Source: Acidobacteriota bacterium (GTDB lineage Bacteria; Acidobacteriota; Vicinamibacteria; Vicinamibacterales; JAKQTR01). Taken from it: a stretch of DNA of 57,372 nt. The position numbers and the translations under genes are program-made. Location of the stretch: contig JAPKZO010000005.1 of assembly GCA_026393755.1 (NCBI GenBank), positions 184,777-242,148 of the forward strand, written 5' to 3'. Below are positions 35,734 to 43,414 of the stretch, in pieces (the first letter of the stretch is position 1; each line of letters begins with the position of its first letter). The notes under the pieces are model-generated. The model ran no database searches and was not told the DNA's origin. It saw only the letters and a program-made list of their open reading frames with translations.

Positions 35734-36648
35734 ATGCTGCGAATTGTCATGAACGCGCTTCGCACCGGAGTGGTGACGACACGCTATCCGGCGAAACCGG
35801 CCGTCGCGCCCGATCGCTTTCGCGGAGCGCCCGTCCTTCGTCCGGGCAGCCGCCTGCCTCCTCCCACCGCGTGCCCGGCGGGCGCGCTTGCTGAGCGCGT
35901 TGACGGCAGTGGCCGACACGTCGCCGTCGACCTCGCGCGATGCGTCTTCTGTGGCCGCTGTGCCGAGGCTTCGTGGGGAGATGCCGTGACGATGGGGAGG
36001 GACTTTGAACTCGCGGCGCACAGTCGAGACGGCCTGCGAGTCGAGGTGGTCGCCGACGAGTCCGCCGCAGGGTTGTTGGCCAGCGCGGACGAGTCCGGCG
36101 TAGCCTTGGCGACCGCGGCCCTGTCCGCCGAAGCCTTGGCGACCGCGGACCTGTCCGCCGTAGCCTTGGCGACCGCGGACCTGTCCGCCGTAGCCTTGGC
36201 GAAGGCGGAAATCCGCCGCGTGCTCGGACGGTCGCTGCACCTGCGCCACCTCGATGCGGGATCCTGCAACGCCTGCGACTGGGAACTGACGGCGCTGCTG
36301 AACCCGGTGTACGACGTGCGTCGCCTCGGCATCGATTTCGTCGCGTCACCGCGACACGCGGACGGAGTGATCGTGACCGGCTCGGTCACGCGAAACCTCG
36401 AGACGGCCGTCCGCCGCACCGTCGAGGCCATCCCCGATCCGCGCATCGTGATCGCGGTCGGCGCATGCGCGGCCTCAGGGGGCATCGTCGGCGAAGGATA
36501 CGCCAGCGCCGGCGGTGTCGATCGGGTGCTCCCCGTTGATGTCTACATTCCCGGCTGTCCGCCGCGGCCCGAGGCGCTCATCTTCGGCATCCTCGTCGCG
36601 ATCGGCCGCCTGGATGCCCGCCGATCGCTCAGCGGGCGGGTGAACTAG
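35734..36648 (+). CDS. hyfI: Fused ferredoxin-like and NuoB-like hydrogenase small subunit
   Basis: A 304-residue fusion of two proteins that are separate in E. coli Hyf/Hyc. The N-terminal part (about 20-85) is a reduced HyfH/HycF-type ferredoxin with one predicted 4Fe-4S site (C47 in ACPAGAL, and C70, C73, C76 in CVFCGRCAE). The C-terminal part (about 160-300) is a NuoB/HyfI small subunit with C178, C181 (CNACDWE), C245 (GACAASGG) and C275 (PGCPPRPE) for the proximal cluster. The linker (about 105-159) contains four tandem 10-residue units of ALATADLSAV type from a 30-bp DNA repeat. The ATG lies one base after hyfG. Confidence 0.9.
   Translation: MLRIVMNALRTGVVTTRYPAKPAVAPDRFRGAPVLRPGSRLPPPTACPAGALAERVDGSGRHVAVDLARCVFCGRCAEASWGDAVTMGRDFELAAHSRDGLRVEVVADESAAGLLASADESGVALATAALSAEALATADLSAVALATADLSAVALAKAEIRRVLGRSLHLRHLDAGSCNACDWELTALLNPVYDVRRLGIDFVASPRHADGVIVTGSVTRNLETAVRRTVEAIPDPRIVIAVGACAASGGIVGEGYASAGGVDRVLPVDVYIPGCPPRPEALIFGILVAIGRLDARRSLSGRVN
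36091..36210. repeat. Four tandem 30-bp in-frame repeats inside hyfI
   Basis: Units start at 36091, 36121, 36151 and 36181. Units 2 and 3 differ at one base; unit 4 ends with a full palindromic element TCCGCC...GGCGGA (36184-36209). A possible degenerate fifth copy precedes them. The core CCGCCGTAGCCTTGGCG also occurs intergenically at 15485-15501. The unit length is a multiple of three, so the hydrogenase fusion stays in frame. Confidence 0.9.
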
Positions 36649-37401
36649 GCCCAGAATAAGCGCATTCCCCACGAAGGAAACGCGAACCAATAGAAATGCG
36701 GCGACACGCGATTGATGGGGATGAAGACAGACACACGTTTTGTCTCTCGACCTGCGGGGGCAAGGTGCGGATGTCTGAGTGGGGTCTCGATCGTTGGTCG
36801 TCCTGGGTGTTCCATCGGGTTGATGCACCGGGCCTCGCTATCCCGGTTTCATCAGGGGCGCGCGGTCAGCATCGGAGCGGCCCGCGGAGGTGGACGCCGA
36901 ACAACTGGTTCGAGAGCAGGCGCGACGCCAACGACGCTAGCAGGCGCGCCGATGGCCACCGCGACGGATCGTCCATGCGGTGGAGAGCCGCGTAGAGTGA
37001 GCCGTGCTCGACCGGCAAGACGTCGGCGGTCGCGCGATGGATGTGCTTCGCGATCTGGTGGCCGCGTGCGGGGCCAACGTCGCATGAGCGGCGCTGGGAG
37101 CATGAGATGTACTACGCGAGCTGAAACGCCAGTTGCGCAAGACCGATGTCCTGCAGAGCCACACGCCGGAGACCGGGGCGCAGGAGGTCGCCCCGCTGAA
37201 CAGCGACCAGCCCTCGTCCCACGCTCGGTTTCGCGCCCTTGCGGCGCAAGAGCATGTAACCGGCGAGGATCAGAACCGCCGGGGCCCGCAACGGCGTGTC
37301 CCGTGACGCGGGAACGGGACTTTCCTTCGGATCATCTGACGGGGTATGCTCTGCCATTGCCACCTGCGAAATCGCAGGCGGTGCCTTGCATTCCATGACC
37401 C
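36649..37401. other. Gene-poor gap with remnant sequence
   Basis: A 753-bp stretch after the hydrogenase operon. Apart from the PadR-like remnant at 36956-37060 (minus strand) I see no convincing gene. Open frames here lack recognisable domains, and no terminator or promoter stands out. It marks the border between the hydrogenase operon and the next, possibly acquired, block. Confidence 0.5.
36956..37060 (-). pseudogene. PadR-family regulator remnant
   Basis: Reading the minus strand gives [20 protein letters not shown] followed by [15 protein letters not shown], the core winged-helix of PadR-type repressors (normally GYGIA...VEQGSLYPALHRLE). The N-terminal helix and the dimerisation helix are not in the same frame, and a stop follows soon after. 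No start codon or ribosome site fits. It is a degraded gene; PadR genes in Acidobacteriota often accompany FtsX-type permeases, none of which remains here. Confidence 0.6.
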
Positions 37402-38688
37402 ATGTCGACTGATGTAGCTCCCATTCGCGAGGAAGGTGGTGCGGCTGAGGGAGCGTGGCGGGCGGCTGCCACCCATGCGGTTGTGGTCGTCGGCGCCGCC
37501 ACTATTTTGCCGGTGGTCGCGTACGGCTTCCTGCAAAGATCCTTTCCATTTCCGTGGCCGGCCCGGTGGCTTTTGGCGTCGGTGTATGGTCCGTTGCTGG
37601 TGGCGCTTCTGATCCGGCGGCAGCACTACCGCTGGCGCGCGGCCATTCTTCTCTCTGGCCTTTACGTGCTGGCGGCCGAGCAACTCGTGCTGACCGGGCT
37701 GGTTGGACATGGCCGCGTTTTGCTGCTGCTGCTCCCCCTGATGGCGGTGGTCCTGCTTGGTTCACCGGAGGGCTGGATTGCCGTTGCCGTTACCACCCTG
37801 ATGCTGGCGGCGTTTACGGTTCTGGCAGGGAACGGGATGCTGTTGCGCTGGCGCATCATTCACGAGAACAGTATCAATCCCGGGTTTTGGCTGGTTCAGG
37901 GACTGATGTTGTTCGCGGCGCTCATCCCGCTGATGGTACTGTTCACGCGGTTTGTGGCACTGCAAACGCGGACCCTGGCGGCGGAGCGGCAGGCACGGCG
38001 CAAACTGGAAAACGAAACCACCATGCGCCGGGATCTCGAGCACGAAATCCTCCGGGTTGCCGAGGACGAGCGACGGTGGCTGGGCGCGGAATTGCACGAC
38101 GGTGTGTGCCAGCATCTCACCGCGGTACAGTTGCACTGCGCCGCCCTCGAAAATCAGCTGGTTTCTCAGAACCTGCCGGAGGCCGGTGCGACCGGCCACG
38201 TGCGTTCCATGATCGAAGCCTCCATCGGCATGGCCTACGACGTGGCCAAGGGGCTGTGTCCCGTGGATCTGGATCCGGATTCGCTCATCTCGGCGCTGCA
38301 GCGTCTGGCTCAGCGCACCCAGGATGCCGCGGGCGTGGCCTGCGATGTTCGGAGCGACGGTCCGGTCGCCGTCTCCGATCCGCATCATGCCCAGCACCTT
38401 TATCGGATTGCCCAGGAGTCAGTGGGTAACGCCGTCAAGCACGCGCGCTGCCACCGGATTCAGGTGGAGCTCTTGGGACTGGCGGACTCACTCACACTTC
38501 GCATCCGCGATGACGGCATCGGGAACCGTCGCGCTGGGGAGACCAAGGTCGGCGGCATGGGCCTGCGACTCATGGCGCATCGCGCCGATATCATCGGCGG
38601 GACGTTGACGATTGAGCATCCAACCGATGGCGGTACCGTCGTGACCTGCCGTGTGCCCGACGAAGCCGCGAAGGGCCATTCCGCATGA
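37402..38688 (+). CDS. NarX/DegS-type membrane sensor histidine kinase
   Basis: A 428-residue kinase. The N-terminus has about six hydrophobic helices forming a membrane sensor without a recognised ligand domain (for example VLLLLLPLMAVVLLGSP). A coiled segment leads to the HisKA_3 dimerisation domain with H232 in GAELHDGVCQHLTAVQ. The HATPase domain follows (about 330-420; AQESVGNAVKHARCHRI, GGMGLRLMAHRADIIGG). The LuxR-type response regulator overlaps its stop by four bases and is its evident partner. Confidence 0.9.
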   Translation: MSTDVAPIREEGGAAEGAWRAAATHAVVVVGAATILPVVAYGFLQRSFPFPWPARWLLASVYGPLLVALLIRRQHYRWRAAILLSGLYVLAAEQLVLTGLVGHGRVLLLLLPLMAVVLLGSPEGWIAVAVTTLMLAAFTVLAGNGMLLRWRIIHENSINPGFWLVQGLMLFAALIPLMVLFTRFVALQTRTLAAERQARRKLENETTMRRDLEHEILRVAEDERRWLGAELHDGVCQHLTAVQLHCAALENQLVSQNLPEAGATGHVRSMIEASIGMAYDVAKGLCPVDLDPDSLISALQRLAQRTQDAAGVACDVRSDGPVAVSDPHHAQHLYRIAQESVGNAVKHARCHRIQVELLGLADSLTLRIRDDGIGNRRAGETKVGGMGLRLMAHRADIIGGTLTIEHPTDGGTVVTCRVPDEAAKGHSA

Positions 38689-39314
38689 AGAACGATGCAC
38701 CCCAGCGTGTGTCCGTTTTTCTCGTGGACGATCATCCGCTCGTCCGGCAGGGGCTGGCCGTGATGCTCGAACAGGCCGGATTCGCGGTCGGCGGCGAGGC
38801 GGAGAGTATCAAGGCCACGTTGGCCCATCCGGGTCTGGCTGCCGCGCAAGTCGCCATTCTCGACCTCTCGCTGGATCGGGCGAACGGGTTGGACCTGATT
38901 CCGGTCTTGTCCCGGCAGGGTATCCGCGTCGTCGTCTATTCCATGCACGAGGACGCGGCCGTGGTGCGGGGTGCGCTGGCGGCCGGGGCCAAAGGCTACA
39001 TCACGAAACGCGAAGCCGCGCAATCGCTGGTGGCGGCGATCCGCACGGTGCTGGACGGCGGAGATTATGTCAGCCCGAGAGCCGCCTCAGGACTGGCGCA
39101 GCGCGTCACCGACCCGGACCTCAGCCGGCAACAAGAACAGCTGTATGACCTGCTCGGCGAGGGCTGCGACGCCCAGGAGATCGCGGCCAGGCTTCACGTC
39201 AGCCCGCGCACCGTGGAAACCTACTGCACGCGCCTGATGGACAAGATGGGTCTGGCCGGCATGAAAGAGCTCCGGCGGCACGCCATTTCCGACCGTCAGC
39301 GGCGTTCCCTCTAG
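38685..39314 (+). CDS. NarL/FixJ-type response regulator
   Basis: A 209-residue two-domain regulator. The receiver (about 8-125) has the acidic pocket in FLVDDHPLVRQG, phospho-acceptor D60 in AILDLSLDRANG and the conserved Lys in GYITKREAAQ. The C-terminal LuxR helix-turn-helix (about 145-205) reads EGCDAQEIAARLHVSPRTVE. It should be phosphorylated by the overlapping kinase and may control the beta-helix protein gene 158 bp downstream. A close copy lacking the DNA-binding domain lies at 41870. Confidence 0.92.
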   Translation: MKNDAPQRVSVFLVDDHPLVRQGLAVMLEQAGFAVGGEAESIKATLAHPGLAAAQVAILDLSLDRANGLDLIPVLSRQGIRVVVYSMHEDAAVVRGALAAGAKGYITKREAAQSLVAAIRTVLDGGDYVSPRAASGLAQRVTDPDLSRQQEQLYDLLGEGCDAQEIAARLHVSPRTVETYCTRLMDKMGLAGMKELRRHAISDRQRRSL

Positions 39315-39472
39315 CGCCGCAGGTGAGAGGGAATTCCCTCTCATTGTTGACGAGTTTTCCCGCTCAGAGCCGAACCCGTCTCCAGCGATACTCCCTCCCA
39401 AGGTCGTCGCTCCATTTGGTCGAACCGAAAGAAGCGGGACCATCAGGAAAAACAGACCCGAGGAGGAGTCAG

Positions 39473-41806
39473 GTGAAAGCAATCAAATTTCAGTTCGTCG
39501 TTCTGATGCTGGCGCTCTGCGCGGCGCAGACCGCCTCGGCGGCCACCATCACAGTCACCAGCCCGCTCGATGATGGCAGCGCCGGCACCTTGCGTGCCGC
39601 CCTGGCCAGCGCGGTGGACGGCGACACCATCAGCTTCGCGCTCACCACGCCGGCCATGATCTCGCTGACCAGCGGCCAATTGGTCGTGGACAAAAGCGTG
39701 GCCATCGTGGGTCCCGGCCGGGACCAGTTGACCGTGGACGGCCAGCATGCGACCAGGGTGTTTTACATCAGCGGGGGCAAGATCGTGACGATCTCCGGCC
39801 TGACCATCGCCAATGGGTTCGCGAACGAATCTAGTGGCGGCGGCGTCGAAAACGCGGGGACGTTGACGATCCAAGACTGCACGCTGAGGGATAACTCCGC
39901 CACCTACCGAGGCGGCGGCGTCGAAAACATGAACTACGCAACATTGACCATCATCGGCTGCACCCTGAGCGGCAACTCGGTTACCGATCCGGCTACTTCT
40001 GCAAACGCAGGCGGAGGCGCCATCTCAATTTTCTCAAATAGTTATGACGCCCCCGCAACAGTCACGATCGAGAGCAGCACCCTGACCGAAAACACCGCTG
40101 GGAGATTCGGCGGAGCCATCTACCTCTATGCCAGACATGGGGAAGGCGCCAGGGGGATTCTGACGATTGCCAACAGCACCCTGAGCAGGAACTCCGTTTC
40201 CGGTGGCGCTAGTGCCAGAGGCGGCGGCATCTATGTCTGGGCAGCTGGGTCCTCCATGGCCCAAGCCTGGGTGACCGTGGAGAACAGCACCCTGAGCGGC
40301 AACTCCGTTTCGGGTAGCACAGAAGCCTACGGCGGCGGCATCGCCTGCAATGCCCCTATGGCCTACGCCTTTTTGACTGTCAAGAACAGCACCCTGAGCG
40401 GCAACTCGGCTACGACCGTTTCTGGCGTTGGCTACGGCGGCGCGATAGCCACTTCCGGGGCTGGATGGCTGACCGTGGACAATAGCACTCTGAACGGCAA
40501 CTGGGCCGACGTCCAGGCCGGCGGCATTTGGAGCAACATGTACACGGGTGGAAGCGCGAGGCCGGTGAGCATCAAGAACACCATCCTCAAGGCCGGCCCT
40601 TCAGGTGCGAACCTATTCTACGCCGGCGGCATGTTCCAGTCCTACGGCTACAACCTCTGTAGCGATGACGGCGCCGGCCTCTTGACCGACCCGACCGACC
40701 GGATCAACACTGACCCGATGCTGGGGCCGTTGGCCGACAACGGCGGCCTGACCTTCACTCACGCGCTGCTGGCGGGCAGCCCGGCCATTGACGCGGGCAG
40801 CGCCACCGACATTGACGGCGCGCCAGTGACGACCGACCAGCGCGGCGTCGCCCGTCCCCAGCGCGGAGGCTACGACATCGGCGCGCTCGAACTGGTGAAT
40901 AGTGCCCCTGTGGCCAATGCAGGTTCGGACCACACCGCGGCCGTGCCGCACGACGGTGATCCGGCCACCAGCACGGCCGCCGTCACGCTGAACGGCTCGG
41001 GCTCGTCCGACCCGGACGGCGATGCGCTCACCTACCTCTGGCAGGAAGGCGCCAGCACATTAGGCACAACCGCCACGCCGACTGTGAACCTGGCGGCGGG
41101 CATGCACACCTTCACGCTCACGGTGACCGACCCGTACGGAGCCACCGCCACGGATGATGTCGTTGTCAATGTGGCTCCAGAGCCCAACTCCGCGCCTGTC
41201 GCCAACGCCGGGCCGGACCAGAACGTGACGGCAACTGGCGGATCAACTACGGTTACACTGAATAGCTCCGGTTCCTCGGATCCGGACGGCGATGCGTTGA
41301 CCTACGCGTGGAGCGAGAACGGGACCCCGATCCCCAGTGGCGCCAGTCCGTCCCTGACCCTGGCCACCGGCACGCACACCATCACGCTGACAGTCACCGA
41401 CTCCTACGGAGCAACGGCGACCGATGTGGTGGTGGTCACAATCCTATACTCCTGGTCCGGCGTATTGCAGCCCATTGATCCGCCCAACGCCAGCGGCGTC
41501 AGCGCTTCGATCTTCAAGGCGGGCAGCACGGTGCCGGTGAAGTTCGCACTCACGGGCGCCAGCGCGGGCATCACCACGCTGGCCGCCACGCTCTCCTACG
41601 CCAAGGTCAGCAACGGGATCGTCGGCTCGGACGTGGAGGCCAACTCGACCGCAGCGGCCACGACCGGCAACCTGTTCCGGTACGACGCGGCCAGCGGCCA
41701 GTACATCTACAACTGGAGCACGAAGGGACTGAGTTCGGGCACCTACCGGATCTCCTTCAATCTGGGCGATGGCGTTTCTCACACGGTGGATCTGGGCTTG
41801 AAGTAA
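39473..41806 (+). CDS. Secreted beta-helix, PKD and PxKF-domain surface protein
   Basis: A 777-residue exported protein. Domain order: signal peptide (1-23), right-handed parallel beta-helix (about 40-400) with repeated NSTLSGNSVSG-type coils, a choice-of-anchor-Q-like closing region (ADNGGLTFTHALLAGSPAID, RGGYDIGALE), two PKD/Ig-like domains (both containing GSSDPDGDALTY), and a PxKF-type C-terminal domain (GSTVPVKFALTG ... YNWSTKGLSSGTYRI). It is likely an extracellular or surface adhesin or polysaccharide-binding protein. The GTG start has a perfect AGGAGGAG site. The domain mix reminds me of Chloroflexota and Planctomycetota proteins, so transfer is possible. It is flanked by two near-identical receiver genes. 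Confidence 0.87.
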   Translation: MKAIKFQFVVLMLALCAAQTASAATITVTSPLDDGSAGTLRAALASAVDGDTISFALTTPAMISLTSGQLVVDKSVAIVGPGRDQLTVDGQHATRVFYISGGKIVTISGLTIANGFANESSGGGVENAGTLTIQDCTLRDNSATYRGGGVENMNYATLTIIGCTLSGNSVTDPATSANAGGGAISIFSNSYDAPATVTIESSTLTENTAGRFGGAIYLYARHGEGARGILTIANSTLSRNSVSGGASARGGGIYVWAAGSSMAQAWVTVENSTLSGNSVSGSTEAYGGGIACNAPMAYAFLTVKNSTLSGNSATTVSGVGYGGAIATSGAGWLTVDNSTLNGNWADVQAGGIWSNMYTGGSARPVSIKNTILKAGPSGANLFYAGGMFQSYGYNLCSDDGAGLLTDPTDRINTDPMLGPLADNGGLTFTHALLAGSPAIDAGSATDIDGAPVTTDQRGVARPQRGGYDIGALELVNSAPVANAGSDHTAAVPHDGDPATSTAAVTLNGSGSSDPDGDALTYLWQEGASTLGTTATPTVNLAAGMHTFTLTVTDPYGATATDDVVVNVAPEPNSAPVANAGPDQNVTATGGSTTVTLNSSGSSDPDGDALTYAWSENGTPIPSGASPSLTLATGTHTITLTVTDSYGATATDVVVVTILYSWSGVLQPIDPPNASGVSASIFKAGSTVPVKFALTGASAGITTLAATLSYAKVSNGIVGSDVEANSTAAATTGNLFRYDAASGQYIYNWSTKGLSSGTYRISFNLGDGVSHTVDLGLK

Positions 41807-41830
41807 CCGCCATTCCCTCAACCTCGGGAC

Positions 41831-41860
41831 GGGTGTGGCTCCTGTTGCGGAGCCACGCCC
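41831..41860 (+). terminator. Terminator-like hairpin after the beta-helix gene
   Basis: A 12-bp stem (41831-41842 with 41849-41860, one G-T pair) with a 6-base loop lies 24 bases after the stop codon. There is no T-tract. It ends just before the truncated receiver gene. Confidence 0.6.
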
Positions 41861-41869
41861 GGACGAAAG

Positions 41870-42286
41870 ATGAACGATCGATCGCGACCTCGCGTCAGCA
41901 TCTTTCTCGTCGACGATCATCCGCTCGTTCGGCAAGGACTGGCATTGCTGCTCGAACAGGCCGGCTTCGCGATTGGCGGCGAGGCGGACGGTGCCCAGGC
42001 CATGTTGGCCCATCCGGGCCTCGCATCAGCGCAAGTGGTCGTCCTCGACCTCACGCTGGGGCCGGCCAGCGGCCTCGAGTTGATCGCGACGCTTTGTCGC
42101 AGGGGCCTTCGCGTGGTGGTCTATTCGATGCACGAGGAGGCGGCCGTCGTGCGGCGGGCGTTGGCGGCCGGCGCCAGCGGATACGTCACAAAGGGCGAGG
42201 CGGCGCAATCGCTCGTCGAGGCGATTCGCGCCGTCCTGGCCGGCGGCACCTACATCAGTCCGCGCGCGACGACGCGGCATCCCTGA
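41870..42286 (+). CDS. Truncated response regulator (receiver only)
   Basis: A 138-residue receiver closely matching the first two thirds of the regulator at 38685 (FLVDDHPLVRQG, D60 in VVLDLTLGPASG, GYVTKGEAAQS). The match stops at GTYISPRAT; the LuxR helix-turn-helix present in the other copy is missing and the frame ends in TTRHP. It may act as a phosphate sink or may be simply decaying. There is no strong ribosome site. A degenerate IS630-type element starts 128 bases downstream, so the truncation may come from local rearrangement. Confidence 0.75.
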   Translation: MNDRSRPRVSIFLVDDHPLVRQGLALLLEQAGFAIGGEADGAQAMLAHPGLASAQVVVLDLTLGPASGLELIATLCRRGLRVVVYSMHEEAAVVRRALAAGASGYVTKGEAAQSLVEAIRAVLAGGTYISPRATTRHP

Positions 42287-42414
42287 TACGGTGTCAGGTG
42301 TTGAAGAAGAGGAGCGGAGGAGCGGATCGTGGCCCCCGCGTTCACACGAGCGCTCCTCTCGCTGCGAGGGCGGCGTCCTCCGGTGGCGGCGCAAGTACTT
42401 GGCGACGGTCGTCT

Positions 42415-42861
42415 AATGACAACTGCATAAAGAATGGCACATTCAGCGCAAAAAAAGGGGGAAGGGCCGAGTGGGTAATGCAGCCGCGTGGTGCGCGCCC
42501 AACCGCTTGGCGTTTGTTTTACCCGCGGCCAGTCCTCCCGGATGAAGCGGCGGATTTCCGCCTTGTTGCGCTCAAGCGTTTGCTTCTGCGGCTTCTGGTG
42601 GCTCCAGCCCAGCGCGTGCAGGAGCCGGCCCACGTGATCGCGGTGATAGCGCACGCTGAACTGCTTCGAGATGACCGCCGCCACCCGAGCCGTCGTCCAC
42701 AACTGGTTGGCATGGCCGGCGGCCAGCGCCCCTTTGAGCAACACCGACACCAGCCTGCGCCCCTCGACCCGCGACAGCCGCGGTGGGCGCCCCGGCGAGA
42801 CGCGCACTTTCAACGCCTTCTGTCCACCGATCCGCCGGGCATCGCGCACCTCGAAGAACAT
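42415..42861 (-). pseudogene. IS630-family transposase remnant
   Basis: On the minus strand from about 42861 the translation gives RLSRVEGRRLVSVLLKGALA, then the winged-helix segment QLWTTARVAAVISKQFSVRY and HVGRLLHALGWSHQKPQKQ, the N-terminal DNA-binding half of IS630-type transposases. After KAEIRRFIREDWPRVKQ the sequence jumps to the 3' end of the element (PFFCAECAILYAVV). The whole DDE catalytic domain is deleted. The frame runs past the left end of the element into host DNA. Confidence 0.8.
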
Positions 42862-42887
42862 TGTACTATTCTTTATGCAGCGGTCAT
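42415..42887. mobile_element. Internally deleted IS630-type element (MITE-like) with TA flanks
   Basis: The ends form imperfect terminal inverted repeats: left ATGACAACTGCATAAAGAAT and right, read inward, ATGACCGCTGCATAAAGAAT, with 23 of the first 28 bases matching. TA dinucleotides flank both ends (42413-42414 and 42888-42889), as expected for IS630/Tc1-mariner target duplication. Only 473 bp long, it retains the N-terminal part of a transposase and an end segment but has lost the DDE catalytic region, so it cannot move itself. Confidence 0.85.
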
Positions 42888-43303
42888 TAGTCTCTGTCCT
42901 TGCCAGTTCGCAGCGCCTTGACCGCACTCCGTCTCTTCTTGGTCGCCAGCCGCTTCTCGCGCGCCGCGGCCTTTGGCCGGGTGGGGCGCCGCGTCTTCGG
43001 CCGCCTCGCGGCTCGCTGAAGGAACGCGACGAGCCGGGCCAGGGCGGCTTCACGATTCTGGCCCTGCGTGCGATGCTCTCGACTGTCGATGAGGAGCACG
43101 CCGTCGGCGGTCACGCGGCTTCCCGCCAGTTCGATCACGCGCTGCTTGACGGCGGGCGGCAGCGTCGATCCGCGCACGTCGAAGCGCAGTTCGACCGCGG
43201 TGGCCACCTTGTTGACGTTCTGGCCGCCGGGGCCAGACGCCCGGACGAAGCGCTCCTTCACCGCGCGTTCGTCCAATACGATGTCGTCGGCAATCCTGAT
43301 CAT
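42887..43303 (-). CDS. arfB: Peptidyl-tRNA hydrolase ArfB (release-factor-like rescue factor)
   Basis: A 138-residue codon-independent release factor homologue (YaeJ/ICT1) that frees stalled ribosomes. GGQ is at residues 26-28 in RASGPGGQNVNKVATA, and the C-terminus is the expected Lys/Arg-rich tail (REKRLATKKRRSAVKALR) that enters the empty mRNA channel. The start at 43303 (MIRIADDIVLDE) is the family-typical one. Its TAA stop is made of the TA target duplication plus the first base of the MITE at 42415-42887, so the element inserted exactly at the 3' end. Confidence 0.92.
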   Translation of the reverse strand: MIRIADDIVLDERAVKERFVRASGPGGQNVNKVATAVELRFDVRGSTLPPAVKQRVIELAGSRVTADGVLLIDSREHRTQGQNREAALARLVAFLQRAARRPKTRRPTRPKAAAREKRLATKKRRSAVKALRTGKDRD

Positions 43304-43414
43304 GGACCTTGGCTCCGGCGGAAGTGGGCCGGTCATGGATGACTGTATCGCCTTCCGCCGCAGGCGGCGAGGAATGTCTGGTGAGACCGTGATGGCACGG
43401 ACTCAGTCGTGTTC

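Noticed and set aside
36091-36210. Tandem 30-bp repeats as a CRISPR array or TALE-like repeats
   Set aside because: No spacers separate the units, they are inside a hydrogenase fusion gene in frame, and no cas genes are present.
28912-36648. Respiratory complex I fragment
   Set aside because: The NuoC-NuoD fusion with CxxC nickel motifs at both ends and the HyfB/E/F set point to a group 4 hydrogenase-type complex; nuoEFG, A, I and J are missing.
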